Part shown: positions 10,948 to 23,063 of the stretch, piece after piece | Position numbering within the stretch: the stretch's first letter is position 1 | Layout: the number at the start of each line of letters is the position of its first letter | NCBI GenBank assembly: GCA_043228905.1 | Contig: JBHGNT010000001.1 | Span: 19,778,001 to 19,842,000 of the forward strand | Source: Azolla caroliniana | Taxonomy: Eukaryota; Polypodiophyta | DNA: 64,000 bases | Reading direction: 5' to 3' | Position numbers and translations under genes: made by a program | The notes under the pieces: generated by a model | Seen by the model: the letters and a program-made list of their open reading frames with translations, nothing else | What the model was told of the DNA's origin: nothing | The model's database searches: none

Positions 10948-11582
10948 TGTTAGGAAACAGGTCCCTCCGGATGGGAAGACCCGGTAAGAACCGGATGAGG
11001 AGTACCCAGAAGCGGAAGACCCGGTGAGAACCGAATGATGACTGCTCGGCAAGTGCCGGATGAAGGAGTACCCGGAAACGGAAGACCCGGTGAGAACTGG
11101 ATGATGAGGGCCCGGAAAGCACTGGATGATGTAGGCCCGGTGAGGAGTGCTCACCGGATGAAGGGACATTCGTAAATATGTTTCTGAGAGTCCATCGGGG
11201 CTATATTTATAAATAGTCGAAAAGGCAAACTTAGAGAAGTAGTTGTCATTCTTGTTGGCGCTAGATCAGAGAGCGCGTAACAGTGTACAAAGAGAGAGAG
11301 AGAGAGGAAGAGGTCGTTGCCTCTGTTGTAACTGCCGCCTGTGGCGAAGATCGTGAGCACGAGGTCGTTGCTTCCGTGAGCTCACTGATTGTAATCATTG
11401 TGATATAGTGATAGTTTGGAGTCTGTGAACTCCTGTGGTTTTTCCCTCTCAGGGTTTTCCACGTTAAACATCCTGTGTACTCTTCTCTCCTTTGTGTCGT
11501 GCGTTCATTATCCGTTTTCTGTGTTTGATTTTAGACTCGGTTGTGGCCGAGCATTGTTCATCGGAGCGTGTAGTTCCTGTCA
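10948..11582 (+). repeat. 5' LTR of element B
   Basis: 635 bp from TGTTAGGAAACAGG to CCTGTCA. It holds degenerate copies of the ccggatgaggagtaccc repeat in its first 200 bp and an (AG)n run near 11289-11305. The primer site TGGTATCAGAGC follows at 11586-11597 after a three-base spacer. Confidence 0.92.
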
Positions 11583-11612
11583 AAGTGGTATCAGAGCAAA
11601 ACGACACAGAAG

Positions 11613-14108
11613 ATGGACGAATCATTGGGCAGCATGTTCAAGCTCACCGGCTCCAACTATTTAGTGTGGAAGTCGAAGATGAAGGACATGCTCGTGGTTA
11701 AAGATCTTTGGTTGCCGGTTCAGTTCGCGGACAAGAGACCGGACAAAATCGACGCCACGATATGGGAGGTGATGCACATGAAGACAACGGCGTACATACG
11801 GTGCTTCATCGACATGAGCCTATACAACAACTTCAATGAAGAGAGCAAGACTCATGAGCTCTAGGAGAAGATCGACATTATGTTTCAGAACAAAAATGCG
11901 GTTAACCAGGTTTCGGTATTCCAAAAGCTTGTAAGACTCCGGTACCAAGATGGCTCCATCATGGCGGAGCACATGAATGCCTTCTAGGGGCTGATACACT
12001 AGGAAACATCATTGGAAGTACCTCTCGCCGATGAGGTACTAGCGCTACTCCTGCTCTGTTCCCTCCCGGATAGCTGGGAGACGTTGGTTGTCACTTTGGG
12101 CAACGCCGGGCCGGAAGGGAAACGGTTATCCCTAGCAAGAGTAAAGTCGAGCTTGCTAGATGAGGAGGCGCGTCGGAAAGATAAGGATACGAGCTCCGAC
12201 TCCAAAGCGCTCCTTACCGAATCGGAATGCATAAGACAAAGGAACCGTAGTCCCCAGAACCGGGAGAAGTCGGGGACACGGTCAAAGTCAAGGGGGAGGC
12301 CTACTTGCTTCTATTGCGGCAAGCCGAGACATTTCCATAAGAACTATCGGCATTTCCGAAAAGACAAGGAAAGCGACGGTACCGATTCGAAGCGGACATC
12401 GGACCAGAACTGTAAAGACCGGAGGGGGCCGGACCGGAAGGGAACGACGGCAATCACGGCAAGTGAAGAAGAGTTGATGCTCATCACCGAGGAGAGTGAG
12501 CTAAACCTTGCCGGCGACGAGACGACCTGGGTGGTCGACTCCGGAGCGTCGTTCCACCTTACCCCGGACCAGAAATGCTTCTCATCCTACTCAGCTGGTG
12601 ATCACGGCTGTGTCCGGATGGGCAATGAAGGTACATGCCGAATTATCGGCATAGGAGACGTGTGGTTAACAACGCCAACCGAATTCAAGCTCATGCTGAA
12701 GGATGTTCGACACGTTCCGGAGGTTCGACTGAACCTGATATCAGCCAGTCGGCTAGACGATGAAGGCTACACGGGTAGTATCCAGAACGGTGTTATGAAG
12801 TTCAGCAAAGGGAGCCTGATTGTGGCTCGAACCCGGAAGGTCAACACCATGTACCTGATGAATGCCCGGTTATGTCCGGAGGAAGTGAATGTAGCATCCG
12901 ACATTGCCGGTGAGCTGTGTCACATGAGCGAGAAGGGGATGAAGAGGCTTGCAGACGACAACCTCATTCTAGTGAAGAACGTGCACTTGGAGAAGTGCAC
13001 TGATTGTCTTGCCGGTAAACAAAACCGGACCTTCTTCCGATCGAGGCCACCGATGAGACGTAATGCAGCACTGGAGTTGGTGCATACTGATGTGTGTCAA
13101 GTGGACACGAAGTCACATGTAGGATCGTAGTACTTCGTGACGTTCATAGATGACCACAGCCAGAAGCTGTGGGCCAGACCGTTGAAGACGAAGGATCAGG
13201 TGTTATCTGTCTTCAAAGAACTCCATGCGAGAGTGGAAAGAGAAACCGGCCGGAAGCTGAAGGCGGTTCGAGCAGATAACGGAGGTGAATACCGGGGGCA
13301 GTTCGAGGAGTACTGTCACTCGAAGGGAATCCGGCTCGAATTTACCGTGCCGAAGACGCCGGAACTAAACGGGCTGGCCGAGAGGATGAACCAGACCATA
13401 ATGGAGAGGGTCCGGAGTATGCTGGCGCATGCAAAACTACCCAAGAAGTTTTGGGCTGGGGCACTGTCGACGGAGACATATGTGATAAACAGATCACCCT
13501 CAGTACCCTTGGACGAAGACACGCCACAGAGAGTCTGGACCGGTAAGGAAGTGTCGTACCGGCATCTGAAGGTATTCGGGTGTCTTGCGTACGTGCATGT
13601 AGCTAAGGACCGGAGAGGAAAACTAGATCCGAAGACCCGACCATGCATATTCCTCGGTTACGACGACGATGAGTTTGGCTACCGAGTGTGGGACCTGGTC
13701 GACAAGAAGGTATTCCGGAGTCGAGATATTATCTTCATGGAGGACAAGATGCTCGCCGACTGGGAGTCGGAGAAGAAGATAATGAACTCTGAGTCGACCG
13801 GTAAGGATCGATTCCACGATGAGCAGACCCAACCGGCAAGAGACCAGTTAGCACTCGAGGAACTAGCCGGTTACGGTGAGGATACCGAACCGGCAGAAGA
13901 AGAAGTAGAGGAAGCTGAAACCGGAACCGGCCAAGACCCCGAATCGGATTTGGATGAAGTGCAAATGGAGGAGCCGGTTACCAAAGCCTAGAGACGGAGA
14001 TATCCTCTCAGAGAGAGAAGGGCCCCCTGAAGATTTCCGGATTCAGAGCATGTGCTGTTGACCGATGAGGGAGAGCTAGAAAGCTTCGAAGAAGCTAAGA
14101 ATGACACC
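11613..14108 (+). pseudogene. Element B Gag-protease-integrase
   Basis: Gag starts at 11613 (MDESLGSMFKLTGSNY). It has TAG at 11863 for the Trp of ELWEKID and further TAG codons where element A has Gln. The frame resumes at 12012 with the CFYCGKPRHFHKN knuckle (the first His-pair residues are changed), an intact protease VDSGASFHLT and the pre-integrase block, up to a TAG at 13128. 13137-13991 holds an intact integrase core with FIDDHS, RADNGGEY and PELNGLAERMN and the acidic linker. The stops are mostly explained by C-to-T or G-to-A changes. Confidence 0.9.
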
Positions 14109-14121
14109 CGAAGGCATAATG

Positions 14122-14342
14122 TGTTAGGGGATATGTCCCTCTAGTGGGAGGAACCGACTATTTGGAAGTAGCCGACAATTGAGGAGTCGAAGGAACTAAC
14201 TGTTTGGAAATAGTCGACAACAGAGAGTCGATTCTTTAAACAGATTGATTATTATTAGTATTATTATAGTAATAATAATAGTAATGATATGTAGCTGTGG
14301 CTACAATTGTAAATAGTCCATACGATGTATTAGTATAAATAC
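14122..14342 (+). repeat. 5' LTR fragment of element C
   Basis: The first 221 bp match the 3' LTR at 35859 closely, including the cgactgtttgaa-type repeats, an AT-rich (ATT/AAT)n stretch (14246-14285) and TATTAGTATAAATAC (about 14327-14342), where element D begins. Confidence 0.85.
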
Positions 14343-14754
14343 TGTTGAGCGGCAAGCTCAATTGGAGCCAGATCAGCTGAATAAGCCTGAGCCGGCAAGC
14401 GAGACGGATCGGTAAGCTGTGAGCAACCGAGACGGCAAGCAACAGAGCCGGTGAGCTAGGGAACTGGTTAGCCAGATCCAAGCAGTAACCGGAAGCCTAG
14501 TATTAGTGTAGACTACTAGGCAATTATAGTCTCGTAGTAAGTGTCAGATGCTCGTGTGAGCATTGAAGTACGCGGTACTTCTGTTAGTCCCACGAGGACT
14601 TGTATAAATAATGCTACTGAGCAAAGTTGTATGTACAGAGTGTTTTTATCATTTTTGAATATAGCCTTGAAGTTCTGCTCTCTCTGTCTCTCCCGTTACT
14701 CTGTGTATTACCTACCTTCTCTGTTTTCTAACGCTTCTGCAAGTATTGTTTACA
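14343..14754 (+). repeat. 5' LTR of element D
   Basis: 412 bp from TGTTGAGCGGCAAGCTC to ATTGTTTACA. The primer site TGGTATCAAAGC follows immediately at 14755-14766. Its reverse complement matches the LTRs of element F. Confidence 0.9.
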
Positions 14755-14846
14755 TGGTATCAAAGCGCGAGGGTTGAGAACCTCTGCAACCGACAAACGC
14801 TTGAAAGCAAACCCTAACAGGTCGTAAAACAACAGACAGAGAAGTG

Positions 14847-16522
14847 ATGGATAGAGGGATGGCTAGCTCGCTCCTTGTGGAGAAACTCAACAGATCCAAC
14901 TATGCATCTTGGTCGTATAAGATGCACCAGTACTTGCTTGGGCATGGCTACTGGAGTTTCGGCGAAGGAGCCAGCGAAACAGCACCTGATGCGGCACATA
15001 AGGACTTCCTAGTGTGGGAAGAATCGACAAGCAAAGTGATGTACTGCTTCGCATCCAGTGTCGGAGACCAGCTGCTGAGCAACATCCGAGACGCCAAGAC
15101 GCTGAAGGAGGCTTGGGGGAACTTGAAGAAGGTTTTCGCCGCGAGCACTATAGCCCGAAAGCTGCAACTCCGACAGGAGTTGACCAATGTCCGACAGAAG
15201 GACATGTCGGTGGCGGATTACACAGCCCAGATCAAAGAGATCATTGAGCCACGTCAGACAGAAGGGGAAGCTGGTGAACGTATTACACGTTCCAACAATC
15301 ACGAAGAACTTGGTGTCGGTCGGAAAGATCGTCGACCAAGGGATGCAGGTGCGGTTTACACACCTCGGGTGCTTCATCGAGGAAGAGGGCCAGATTATTT
15401 CGCAAGGGTGCAGAGACGGGAGGATGTTTATCCTTGACACCAATGACGTCGGCACCGCTCTGTTTGCAAAAGGACAGAAGGTCGAATCGGACATCGACCT
15501 GTGGCACAAGCGGATAGGCCACATCAATTACCGGAGGCTTCAAGACCTGCAAATGAAACAAGTTGTTTTCGGTTTGCCGAAGTTTAGCGGCCGGAAGGCC
15601 CAAGTATGTGAAGCCTGCCAACTCGGGAAGCAACACCGGCTTCCATTCCCCACCGAACGTAACCGGAGCCGTAACAAGCTCGACCTTATCCATTCGGATG
15701 TGTGGGGATCGGCACAGAATGTTAGTCTTGGCGGGAGTCGATATTTCGTCTCCTTCATCGACGACTATATGCGACACACATGGATCTAACTCATTGAGCG
15801 GAAGAGTGAAGTCTTCGAGTGTTTCCGGAGTCTCCAAAGCATGGTGGAACGGGAATCGAAGAGGAAGATCAAATGCTTGCAGTCGGATGGCGGAAAAGAG
15901 TACTTTTCCGGCCAATTCAACAATTATCTGTAGCAAAAGGGAATTCGATGAGAGTTCAGCTACAGATACACACCGCAACAGAACGATGTTGCCGAAAGGA
16001 AGAATCTGTTGCTTATTGATGCGGCAAGGGCAATGCTGGAGGAGAAGAGCATGCTGGAGGAGCTGTATTTCGGGCACAAGCCGAATTTGAGACACCTTAA
16101 GATCTTCGGTAGCATTGCATATGTGCATGTACTGGAAGAGAAGCGGAGGAAGCTGGATGCAAAATCAGAAAAATGCATCCTAATCGGCTATGCTCAAGAG
16201 CAGAAGGGTTATAAGTGTTATAAACCCCGGACAAAGCAAGTCCGAGTTAGTCGAGATGTCGAGTTCGATGAATCGGCATCGTGGTACTCCTTACCGGCTC
16301 CGACTTCCGAATCCGACCCGGTGCCGGTGGATGAGGCTAGTGAGCCTGAACCGGCCGAGCTAGAGGATGATGAAAGGTTGAACATGTCGGATGCAAAGCC
16401 GGTCAGCTCGGTGTTGCCGACAAACTGCAAGTTGAATGTGAAGTAGTGCCCGAAAGGGGAGAAGGAGAAGGTCAAGATGAGGAAGGTACCATATGCCTCA
16501 GCCGTCGGCAGTGTTATGTATG
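14847..16522 (+). pseudogene. Element D Gag-Pol, deletion derivative
   Basis: Gag starts at 14847 (MDRGMASSLLVEKLNRSNY) and reads to KEI at about 15235. It then jumps by deletion to the pre-integrase block (KNLVSVGKIVDQGMQV, HKRIGHINYRRLQ, CEACQLGKQH). The integrase has FIDDYMRHTW and SDGGKEYF but several TAG/TAA stops (for example 15787 and 15931). FGSIAYVHV and FDESASWYS of the linker follow, then a jump to RT (NCKLNVK, stop, KVPYASAVGS). Confidence 0.85.
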
Positions 16523-16861
16523 TGTTGAGAATCAAGCTCAACTTGGTCTAGTGTGTGAACTCACCTTGAGAGTGAATAGACACTCCAACGGTCAAGAGTC
16601 ACCATTATGTCACCACTTTGTATTCTAGCATTTAGTATGAGTCATAGAATCATATTCTATGACACATAACTTATGAGCTTTCACATTCCCCATGCTCCAT
16701 GAGTCTTGTAGTTAATGAAGAGAGAGGGTGACTATATAAAGCACCCTCCTCCCACCTTGTATAATGTTGTGTCTTACTCCTTGTCTCTCTCTCTCTCTCT
16801 CATACACACACACAGTTCATATCTATTCTGCTGCATAAAATCCATCTCTTGATTCTTTACA
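16523..16861 (+). repeat. 5' LTR of element E
   Basis: 339 bp from TGTTGAGAATCAAGCTC to TTCTTTACA. TATATAAAG is at about 16732-16740 and a (CT)n run is at 16783-16800. The primer site TGGTATCAGAGC directly abuts it at 16862-16873. The decayed LTR at 1793 belongs to this family. Confidence 0.9.
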
Positions 16862-17029
16862 TGGTATCAGAGCGAGGTTGGTAGCTCCATCTAGCCCATC
16901 CGCGTGTGTCGAGCTCTACGCCGACGTTCAAGAAGAACCGGCTCATCGCTATCGTAGTGAGACTACATAGCTCACATTCGAAGGGAGAAGAAGAAGAAGA
17001 AGAATAAGAAGAATCGACATAATGATACT

Positions 17030-17757
17030 CAAATGAGGAGCACTCTCCCTACCGAGAAGTTGGATTGAAACAACTTCACATCTTGGGAGTACAAGATGCA
17101 CCAATACTTAGTCGGACAAGGCTATTGGAGCTACATCAAAGGAGCACACGAAGACCGACCAATCGAAACGGCTCCCGGACACACGACATGGGAGCAAGCC
17201 ACAAGTCGTGTGATGTATTGCTTGGTGACATGTTTTCACCATCACATGCTCGGCTACATTTGTGAAGCCAAGACGCCGAAGGAAGCATGGGAAAATCTAC
17301 AAAAGATTTTCGCGTCTAACACAACCGCAAGAAGGCTTCAACTCCGCCAAGAGTTGAACAACATTCAACAAAGGGACATGTCCATCATGACATACACCTT
17401 GAAGATAAAGGAGCTTTGCGACTCGCTCGGCTCAATAAGCGTAAATATCGACGATGATGAGATGGCGCAAATATGCCTCGGTGGCCTCACACCACGATTC
17501 GGCGCGATGTGAACCGCCGTTCTAGCAAGGGAGAAATCTCCCACCTTCTTCGAGCTCCGATCAATGCTATTGGTCGAAGAAAACCACGTGCGTACAAGGA
17601 GCAATGAGTCCGAAGGCCACATGCTCTACACACACTCGAACGAAGGAAGAGGACGCGAACGAGCGAGAGGCCGATTCGGCCAAGGACAAGGCAGACGAGG
17701 TCTGACCTACGACAACAACTCCTAATTTCGGCCGTAAAACGGAAGCCCACGAGGAAC
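17030..17757 (+). pseudogene. Element E Gag, N-terminal part
   Basis: It starts at 17030 (MRSTLPTEKLD) with an early TGA in place of Arg. The body is clear Copia Gag: TSWEYKMHQYLVGQGYW, AKTPKEAWENLQKIFASN and RQELNNIQQRDMS. A TGA replaces the Arg of FGAMRTAV (17511). A Gly/Arg-rich region follows, then stops. It breaks off at element F and continues at 23512. Confidence 0.85.
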
Positions 17758-17762
17758 CTTTG

Positions 17763-18176
17763 TGTGGAAGCGTATGTGCGGAAGTGTAAGACAATAGCTT
17801 GGTTGCGTAGCAGCAAAGAGAGAGAAAATAATACACAGAATATAGAGAGTACTCAGGAGAGACAGAGAGAGAGAAGAACAAGAATCTAAATTCAAATATT
17901 ATATCAACACTTTGTACCTACAACGTGCTCAACAACACTATTTATACAAGTCCTCATGGGACTTACAGAAGTACAATGTACTTCAATGCTCACACGAGAG
18001 TCTGACACTAACTATGAGACAATAACTACCTAGTAATCTAAGCTATTACTAGGCTTCCGATTACTTCTGGATCTGGCTAACCGGCTCCCTAGCTCACCGG
18101 CTCTTTTGCTCACCGGGTGCTTACCGGCTCAGGCTTATTCAGCCGATCCGGCTCTAATTGAGCTTGCCGTCCAACA
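17763..18176 (-). repeat. 3' LTR of element F
   Basis: 414 bp, paired with 23064-23506. The PPT follows at 18177-18195 (reverse complement of ctccccctcaagctcaa). Confidence 0.9.
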
Positions 18177-18466
18177 CTCCCCCTCAAGCTCAACTTGAGG
18201 TCCGATCATAGTGTCAACGTCTGTGGCAACCGATCCTTCTACCCGGCTCCTTCTGGCATCGTTCCGCCTCTCTCGTGCTCCTCGTCCGGTTCGGTTCTGT
18301 TTGTCGCGACCCCTCTTATTCTGCGCACCTCAACCTTCTCGGTCGGCTCGTCAGCTCAACAAGCCCAATTCAGCTCCCTCGCTGCTGTGACTTCGGCGTG
18401 TGCTAGTTAGCCGATTGCTTCGTGCTGGCTTCTTGTCCTCTTGGCCTTGAATTGATCCGGTTCTTC

Positions 18467-19285
18467 CTAATCCGTCTGTTGAATCAAATCGGCTGTCTCC
18501 GATTCGTTCCAGCTCTTGTCCGAATCGGTTGCTCCCGATTCGTCTTTTGGTTCCATGCCCTTCACTACATCGAACAAAGTCCGGGTCTTGGCCTTGTTCT
18601 TCCGGTCGGCTCTGTCCTTCTTGAATCTGCCGCCGCTGCCGGTTATTCCGACTTGTTCGGATGTGTCAACTTCTCTTGTCGACTCGGCTCCTTTCTTCTT
18701 CTTGTCTCCCCCTTTGTTGGCTCTTCCCTTACCAGCGCAATCGACAGTCTCTTTGCCTTTGCCCGTTCTCCCCCTCAAGTGTGGCACGTCGAGATGCTGA
18801 ACACCAAGCGTTTCGGTGAAGTGCTGCAACTTGTCCGATCCGAGCAGTTTGGTGAAGATGTCGGAAACTTGCCGATCCGTATGAATATACCAAAGTTCTA
18901 CTTCACCACTCAGGACCCACTCACGCACGAAGTGATAATGCACTTCTATGTGCTTTGTGCGAGCATGTAACACGGGTTTCTTGGCAAGCTGCATGCTACT
19001 CATATTGTCGCAGTAGATCAGGATCGGGGTCGGTACCTCGATCATTAGGTCTTGCAACAGTCGCCGAAGCCAAATGGCTTCACAGGTGGCGATGGTAGCG
19101 CCCCGATACTCAGCCTTAGTGCTTGATAGAGCCATTGTTGGCTGCTTCTTGCTGCTCCACGCAACAACCGCGCTACCTAGGGGAAACATGTAACCGGAAG
19201 TTGATCGGCGATCTGATGCATCGCCGGCCCAGTCGGCATCCATGTAAGCGACTAGCTCTTCGGTTATACCTCGCCGGTATAACAA
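18467..19285 (-). CDS. Element F RNase H with a long charged C-terminal tail
   Basis: 272 codons without a stop. The first half is Copia RNase H: YMDADWAGDASDRRSTSGY, STKAEYRGA, IYCDNMSSMQLAKKP and TKHIEVHYHFVRE. After HLDVPHLRGR it runs on for about 125 residues of Lys-, Gly- and Glu-rich sequence, with KSWNESETAD near the end. The same tail occurs in Q and T, whereas A, C and K end directly after RNase H. The tail may be a Copia accessory domain. Its role is unknown. Confidence 0.85.
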   Translation of the reverse strand: MLYRRGITEELVAYMDADWAGDASDRRSTSGYMFPLGSAVVAWSSKKQPTMALSSTKAEYRGATIATCEAIWLRRLLQDLMIEVPTPILIYCDNMSSMQLAKKPVLHARTKHIEVHYHFVREWVLSGEVELWYIHTDRQVSDIFTKLLGSDKLQHFTETLGVQHLDVPHLRGRTGKGKETVDCAGKGRANKGGDKKKKGAESTREVDTSEQVGITGSGGRFKKDRADRKNKAKTRTLFDVVKGMEPKDESGATDSDKSWNESETADLIQQTD

Positions 19286-19299
19286 TCCCCGGTCCTTCG

Positions 19300-21960
19300 T
19301 GCCGCTCGCATATTGCAGTATTCAGTGCGCGCACTGAAGATGCTCTACGGTCAGCTTTTGCATGAACTGGCTAATCACAGCAACCGGATAGCTGATGTCG
19401 GGTCGGGTGATGGTCAAGTATATAAGGCTTCCAACAATTTGTCGAAACCGGTTTAGGGTTTAGGGTTGAGACAGAGGTTTTGGTTCCGGTCCAGGGGTGT
19501 TGAGACAGATCGGCATTCTATCATGTCGAACTTGTACAACATATTCAACACATAGTGTCTTTGTGAGAGCAATATGCCGTCGGGAGTTCGGATCACCTTG
19601 ATCCCAGTGAAGGTCCCCCAGGTCCTTCATCTCAAATGTGTTCGATAGTTGGGACTTGACTCGGCTGATTTCATCGAGTCTGAGTCCGGTGATGACTAGA
19701 TCATCAACATACAACAAGATGCAAACTGGACCGTTCGGACCTTACCAGATGAGCAACGAAGAGTCGGACTTGGAGGCCGCAAACCCCATCTTACGCAACC
19801 GGTACGTAATCTTTGACTTCCAAGCTCGGGGGGCTTGCTTTAGGCCATAAAGCGAATTCTTCAGCTTGCTTTAGGTCATAAAGACCTCTTCCTCAAGATC
19901 GCCTTGAAGAAATGCATTCTTCACGTCCATTTGGTGAAGATAACACCCCCTTGCCGCAACAACTGCTAGCACCACACGAACCGTCGTCATCTTCGCTACT
20001 GGAGGGAAGGTCTTGTCGTAGTCGATTCTGTGGGTCTGTGTGTATCCCTTCGCTACTAGCCGGGCCTTGTACCGGTTAACCGAACCGTCGGCATTGTACT
20101 TTACCTTGTACACCCACTTACATCCGATCGGTTTACAGCGTCGGGGCGGGTCAAGTAGGTCCCATGTGTCGTTGGCATCAAGTGCCCACATTTCTTCCTC
20201 CATAGCGGCATGCCAATGTGTGTCCTTTGCTGTTTCTGCGTAGCTCTCCGGCTCACACACGTCCGCCACCTTGGTCATGTACGCATAGTAATGCGCCATG
20301 TACTCATTGTACCCGTACCGCGTCACGGGGTTCTTCTGGAGGGAAAACCAGCGTAACTTATCGTTACCCGGTTTGGGGCCCTCTTGGCCGTTCCGGACTT
20401 CGTTCTCGAAGATCCGCCTTCATCCTTGCCGGAGTCGGATTTGCTCCGATCCGACTCATCATTACCGGTTTCATAATCTGGCACCTTCTTCTTCCCTTTC
20501 TCTTTGCGCGTGAATTGTCTCCTCGGTTCCTTGTGCGGGGAGAGCACGACAGAGTCTTCAATACTCGCCGGTTCCTCATCTGACTGGTCGGATTGACCCA
20601 GTCTCTCATTCGGCCCACTCAACCGAAACGATTTCGGACTCTCTTCTTGAGTCCCGGATTCATCATCTTCTACTTGGGCCGGTTCAGGCTCACTAGCCTT
20701 GTCCTCCGGCATCCTCCGGTTCATCGAACTCGACATCACAGCTTACTCAGACCTACTTCGTCCGGGGGTTCTAACATTTATACCTCTTTTCCTCATGTGG
20801 GTAGCCGACGAGGATGCATTTCTCCGACTTTGCATCCAACTTCCTCCGCTTCTCATCCGGCACATGCAGATATGCAATGCTACCGAATATCCGAAGGTGT
20901 CGCAAATTCGGCTTACGCCCGAAATACAACTCATGCGTGGACACCTTGTCACCGATCCGGTTTTGGATATAAACAGTCGTTCGAACCGCCTCCGCCCAGT
21001 AGAAATGGGGCTTGCTCTTCTCTTCCAACATTGCCCTTGCCGCGTCGATAAGCGACCGGTTCTTCCTTTCGGCCACACCATTCTGTTCCACTGTGTATCT
21101 GCAGTTGAACTCTTGTCGAATTCCCTTTTGCTACAGATAATTGTTGAATTGGCTGGAAAAATATTCTTTTCCGCCATCCGACCGCAAACACTTGATCTTC
21201 CACTTTGTTTCCCGTTCAACCAAGCTTTGCAGGTTCTGGAAACACTCAAAGACTTCGCTCTTCCGCTCAATGAGGTAGATCCATGTGTGTCGGTTGTAGT
21301 TGTCGATGAAGGAGATGAAATATTGACTCCCACTAAGTCTCACGTTCTGTGCCGGTCCCATACATCCGAATGAATAAGGTCGAGCTTGTTACGGTTACGG
21401 TTTCGTTCGGTGAGGAATGGAAACCGGTGTTGCTTCCCGAGTTGGCAAGCTTCACATACATGGTCCTTCCGGCCACTAAACTTCGGCAAACCGAAAACAA
21501 GTTGTTTCGTTTGCAAGTCTTGAAGCCGCTGATAATTGACGTGGCCGATCCGCTTGTGCCAGAGATCAATGTCTGATTCAATCTTTTGTCCTTTGGCGAA
21601 CAACGCAGTGCCGACGTGATTGGTGTTGAGGATGAACATCCTCTTGTCTCTGCGCCCTTGCACAATGATTAGGCCCTCTTCCTCGATGAAGCACCCGAGG
21701 TGCGTAAACCGCACCCGCATCCCCTGGTCGACAATCTGTCCAACCGACACCAGGTTCTTCGTGATAGTCGGAACGTGTAATACGTTCATCAGCTTCCCCC
21801 TCTGTCTGACGTGGTTCAAAGGGACTTCTTCGATATGCACGATTGGGTGGGGAGTGTCGTCTCTGGTTTCAACAACTCCCGGTTGTTCCGGTTTCTCCAG
21901 GAAGGAGAACCACTCTTTGTGGCTTGTCATGTGATTCGACGCATCGGAATCATTTGGAAG
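19300..21960 (-). pseudogene. Element F protease, integrase, linker and RT
   Basis: From high to low coordinates: protease flank MTSHKEWFSFLEKPEQ (about 21930), pre-integrase KNLVSVGQIVDQG and CEACQLGKQH, integrase FIDNYNRHTW and a Trp-to-stop-rich core, EQNGVAERKNR (about 21090), FGSIAYLHVPDEKRRKLDA, acidic linker with a RKEKGKKK motif, [17 protein letters not shown], then RT with [34 protein letters not shown] and LLYVDDLVI. The YVDD box is intact, but about half of RT is rearranged near 19460-19870. Confidence 0.85.
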
Positions 21961-21978
21961 TAGTCTTCTTCATCGAAT

Positions 21979-22957
21979 TTGCCTCGTGCTTCATCACCAA
22001 GGCTGGCCCCTTACCAGTCTTCCCGGTTCCGGATCCTTTCGATCCTTGTGCATAGTGCGAGATTTGCCAGTTCTCTCGACCGGTTTTGCCGGATCCAGAT
22101 CTGTCTAAATCAGCGCGCTTCTTCTAGCACTCGCTTTCTCTGTGGCCCTTTTTGCCACAGTACTAGCATTCCGTGGCGGATTTTTCTTGCCGATCTCCGG
22201 CACAGCCTTGACTCCCCCTGCTTGTGGAAGTCTTGGAACTACTGTCGGCACGCTCTCTGTGCCTTCTTTCCTGCTCTTGTCGGCCGCCTCCAGTGCGTGC
22301 CGACCCACCTCATCCCCCACGCCCAGGGGGCCTATCCGCCTCCATGTACAACATCCGGTTGTTCAATTGAGTGGTCTTGGACCCACTCGTGTGGTTTTCT
22401 TCGACCATCAGCATCGATTGCAAGTCGAAGAAGGTGAGTGGTTTCTCTCGGGTGTAGATCGCTGTCCGGATTGGCCCGTACCTTTGCGCTAGACCACTGA
22501 GGCAGATTTGTACCATTTCGTCTTCGTCCACCGTCACGTTGATGCACCCGAGCACGTTGCAAATCTCCTTTATTTTGGTGGTGTAGTCCGTAACCGACAT
22601 ATCTCTTTATCAGATGTTGTTCAGGTCTTGCCGGAGCTGCAACTTACAAGCTGTGGTACTTGCAGCAAAAATCTTACGCAGATTTTCCCAGGCCTCCTTC
22701 AACGTCTTTGCATCCCTGATGTAGTCGAGCATTTGGTTGTGCACACAGGACGCGAGGCAGTATAATACTTGGCTCGTTCCTTGCTCCCATACCGGGAAGT
22801 CCTTGTGTCCAGGCTTTGGTGCTACCTTATTACTTCCTTCACCGAAACTCCAATACCCATGCCTCAGTAGGTACTGCTGCATTTTGTATGACCAAGACAC
22901 GTAGTTGCTCCAGTCGAGCTTCTCTGTAGGAAGTGAACTCGCCATACCTCTGTCCAT
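21979..22957 (-). pseudogene. Element F Gag
   Basis: It starts at 22957 (MDRGMASSLPTEKLD). Typical blocks are SYKMQQYLLRHGYW, AKTLKEAWENLRKIFAAS, a stop after RQDLNNI, then MSVTDYTTKIKEICN and FFDLQSMLMVEENH. The CCHC knuckle (YCGKKGHRESEC, about 22126-22165) has TAG for its Trp and is followed at once by a TAG (22124-22126), a position also amber in P and S. Confidence 0.85.
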
Positions 22958-23051
22958 CTTTTTTTTTTCTCTGTCTACTATTTTGTTCTCACAACCTGTA
23001 GGGTTTGTCTTGCGAAAGCAAATGTCGGCTGCAGAGGTCTTCAACCCTCGC

Positions 23052-23063
23052 GCTCTGATACCA
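23052..23063 (-). other. Primer binding site of element F
   Basis: The minus strand reads TGGTATCAGAGC immediately inside the 5' LTR. This is a perfect initiator tRNA-Met type site with no spacer. Confidence 0.92.

Larger units (their letters stand above)
10948..14108 (+). mobile_element. Copia retrotransposon B (family A), 3' truncated
   Basis: It has a 5' LTR, primer site, gag and pol up to the linker after integrase, all closely related to element A but on the plus strand. Homology stops at about 14108, inside the word corresponding to EEAKDDTH of element A. RT, RNase H and 3' LTR are missing. The next bases belong to remnant M and then element C. Confidence 0.9.
14343..16522 (+). mobile_element. 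Copia retrotransposon D, internally deleted and 3' truncated
   Basis: It has a 5' LTR, a primer site and shortened gag-pol. Large parts are lost: the Gag C-terminus with zinc knuckle and protease (around 15235), the end of integrase, and most of the linker and RT. It stops inside the RT word SAVGSVMY, where element E begins. It is the same lineage as F, P, Q, S and T. Confidence 0.85.
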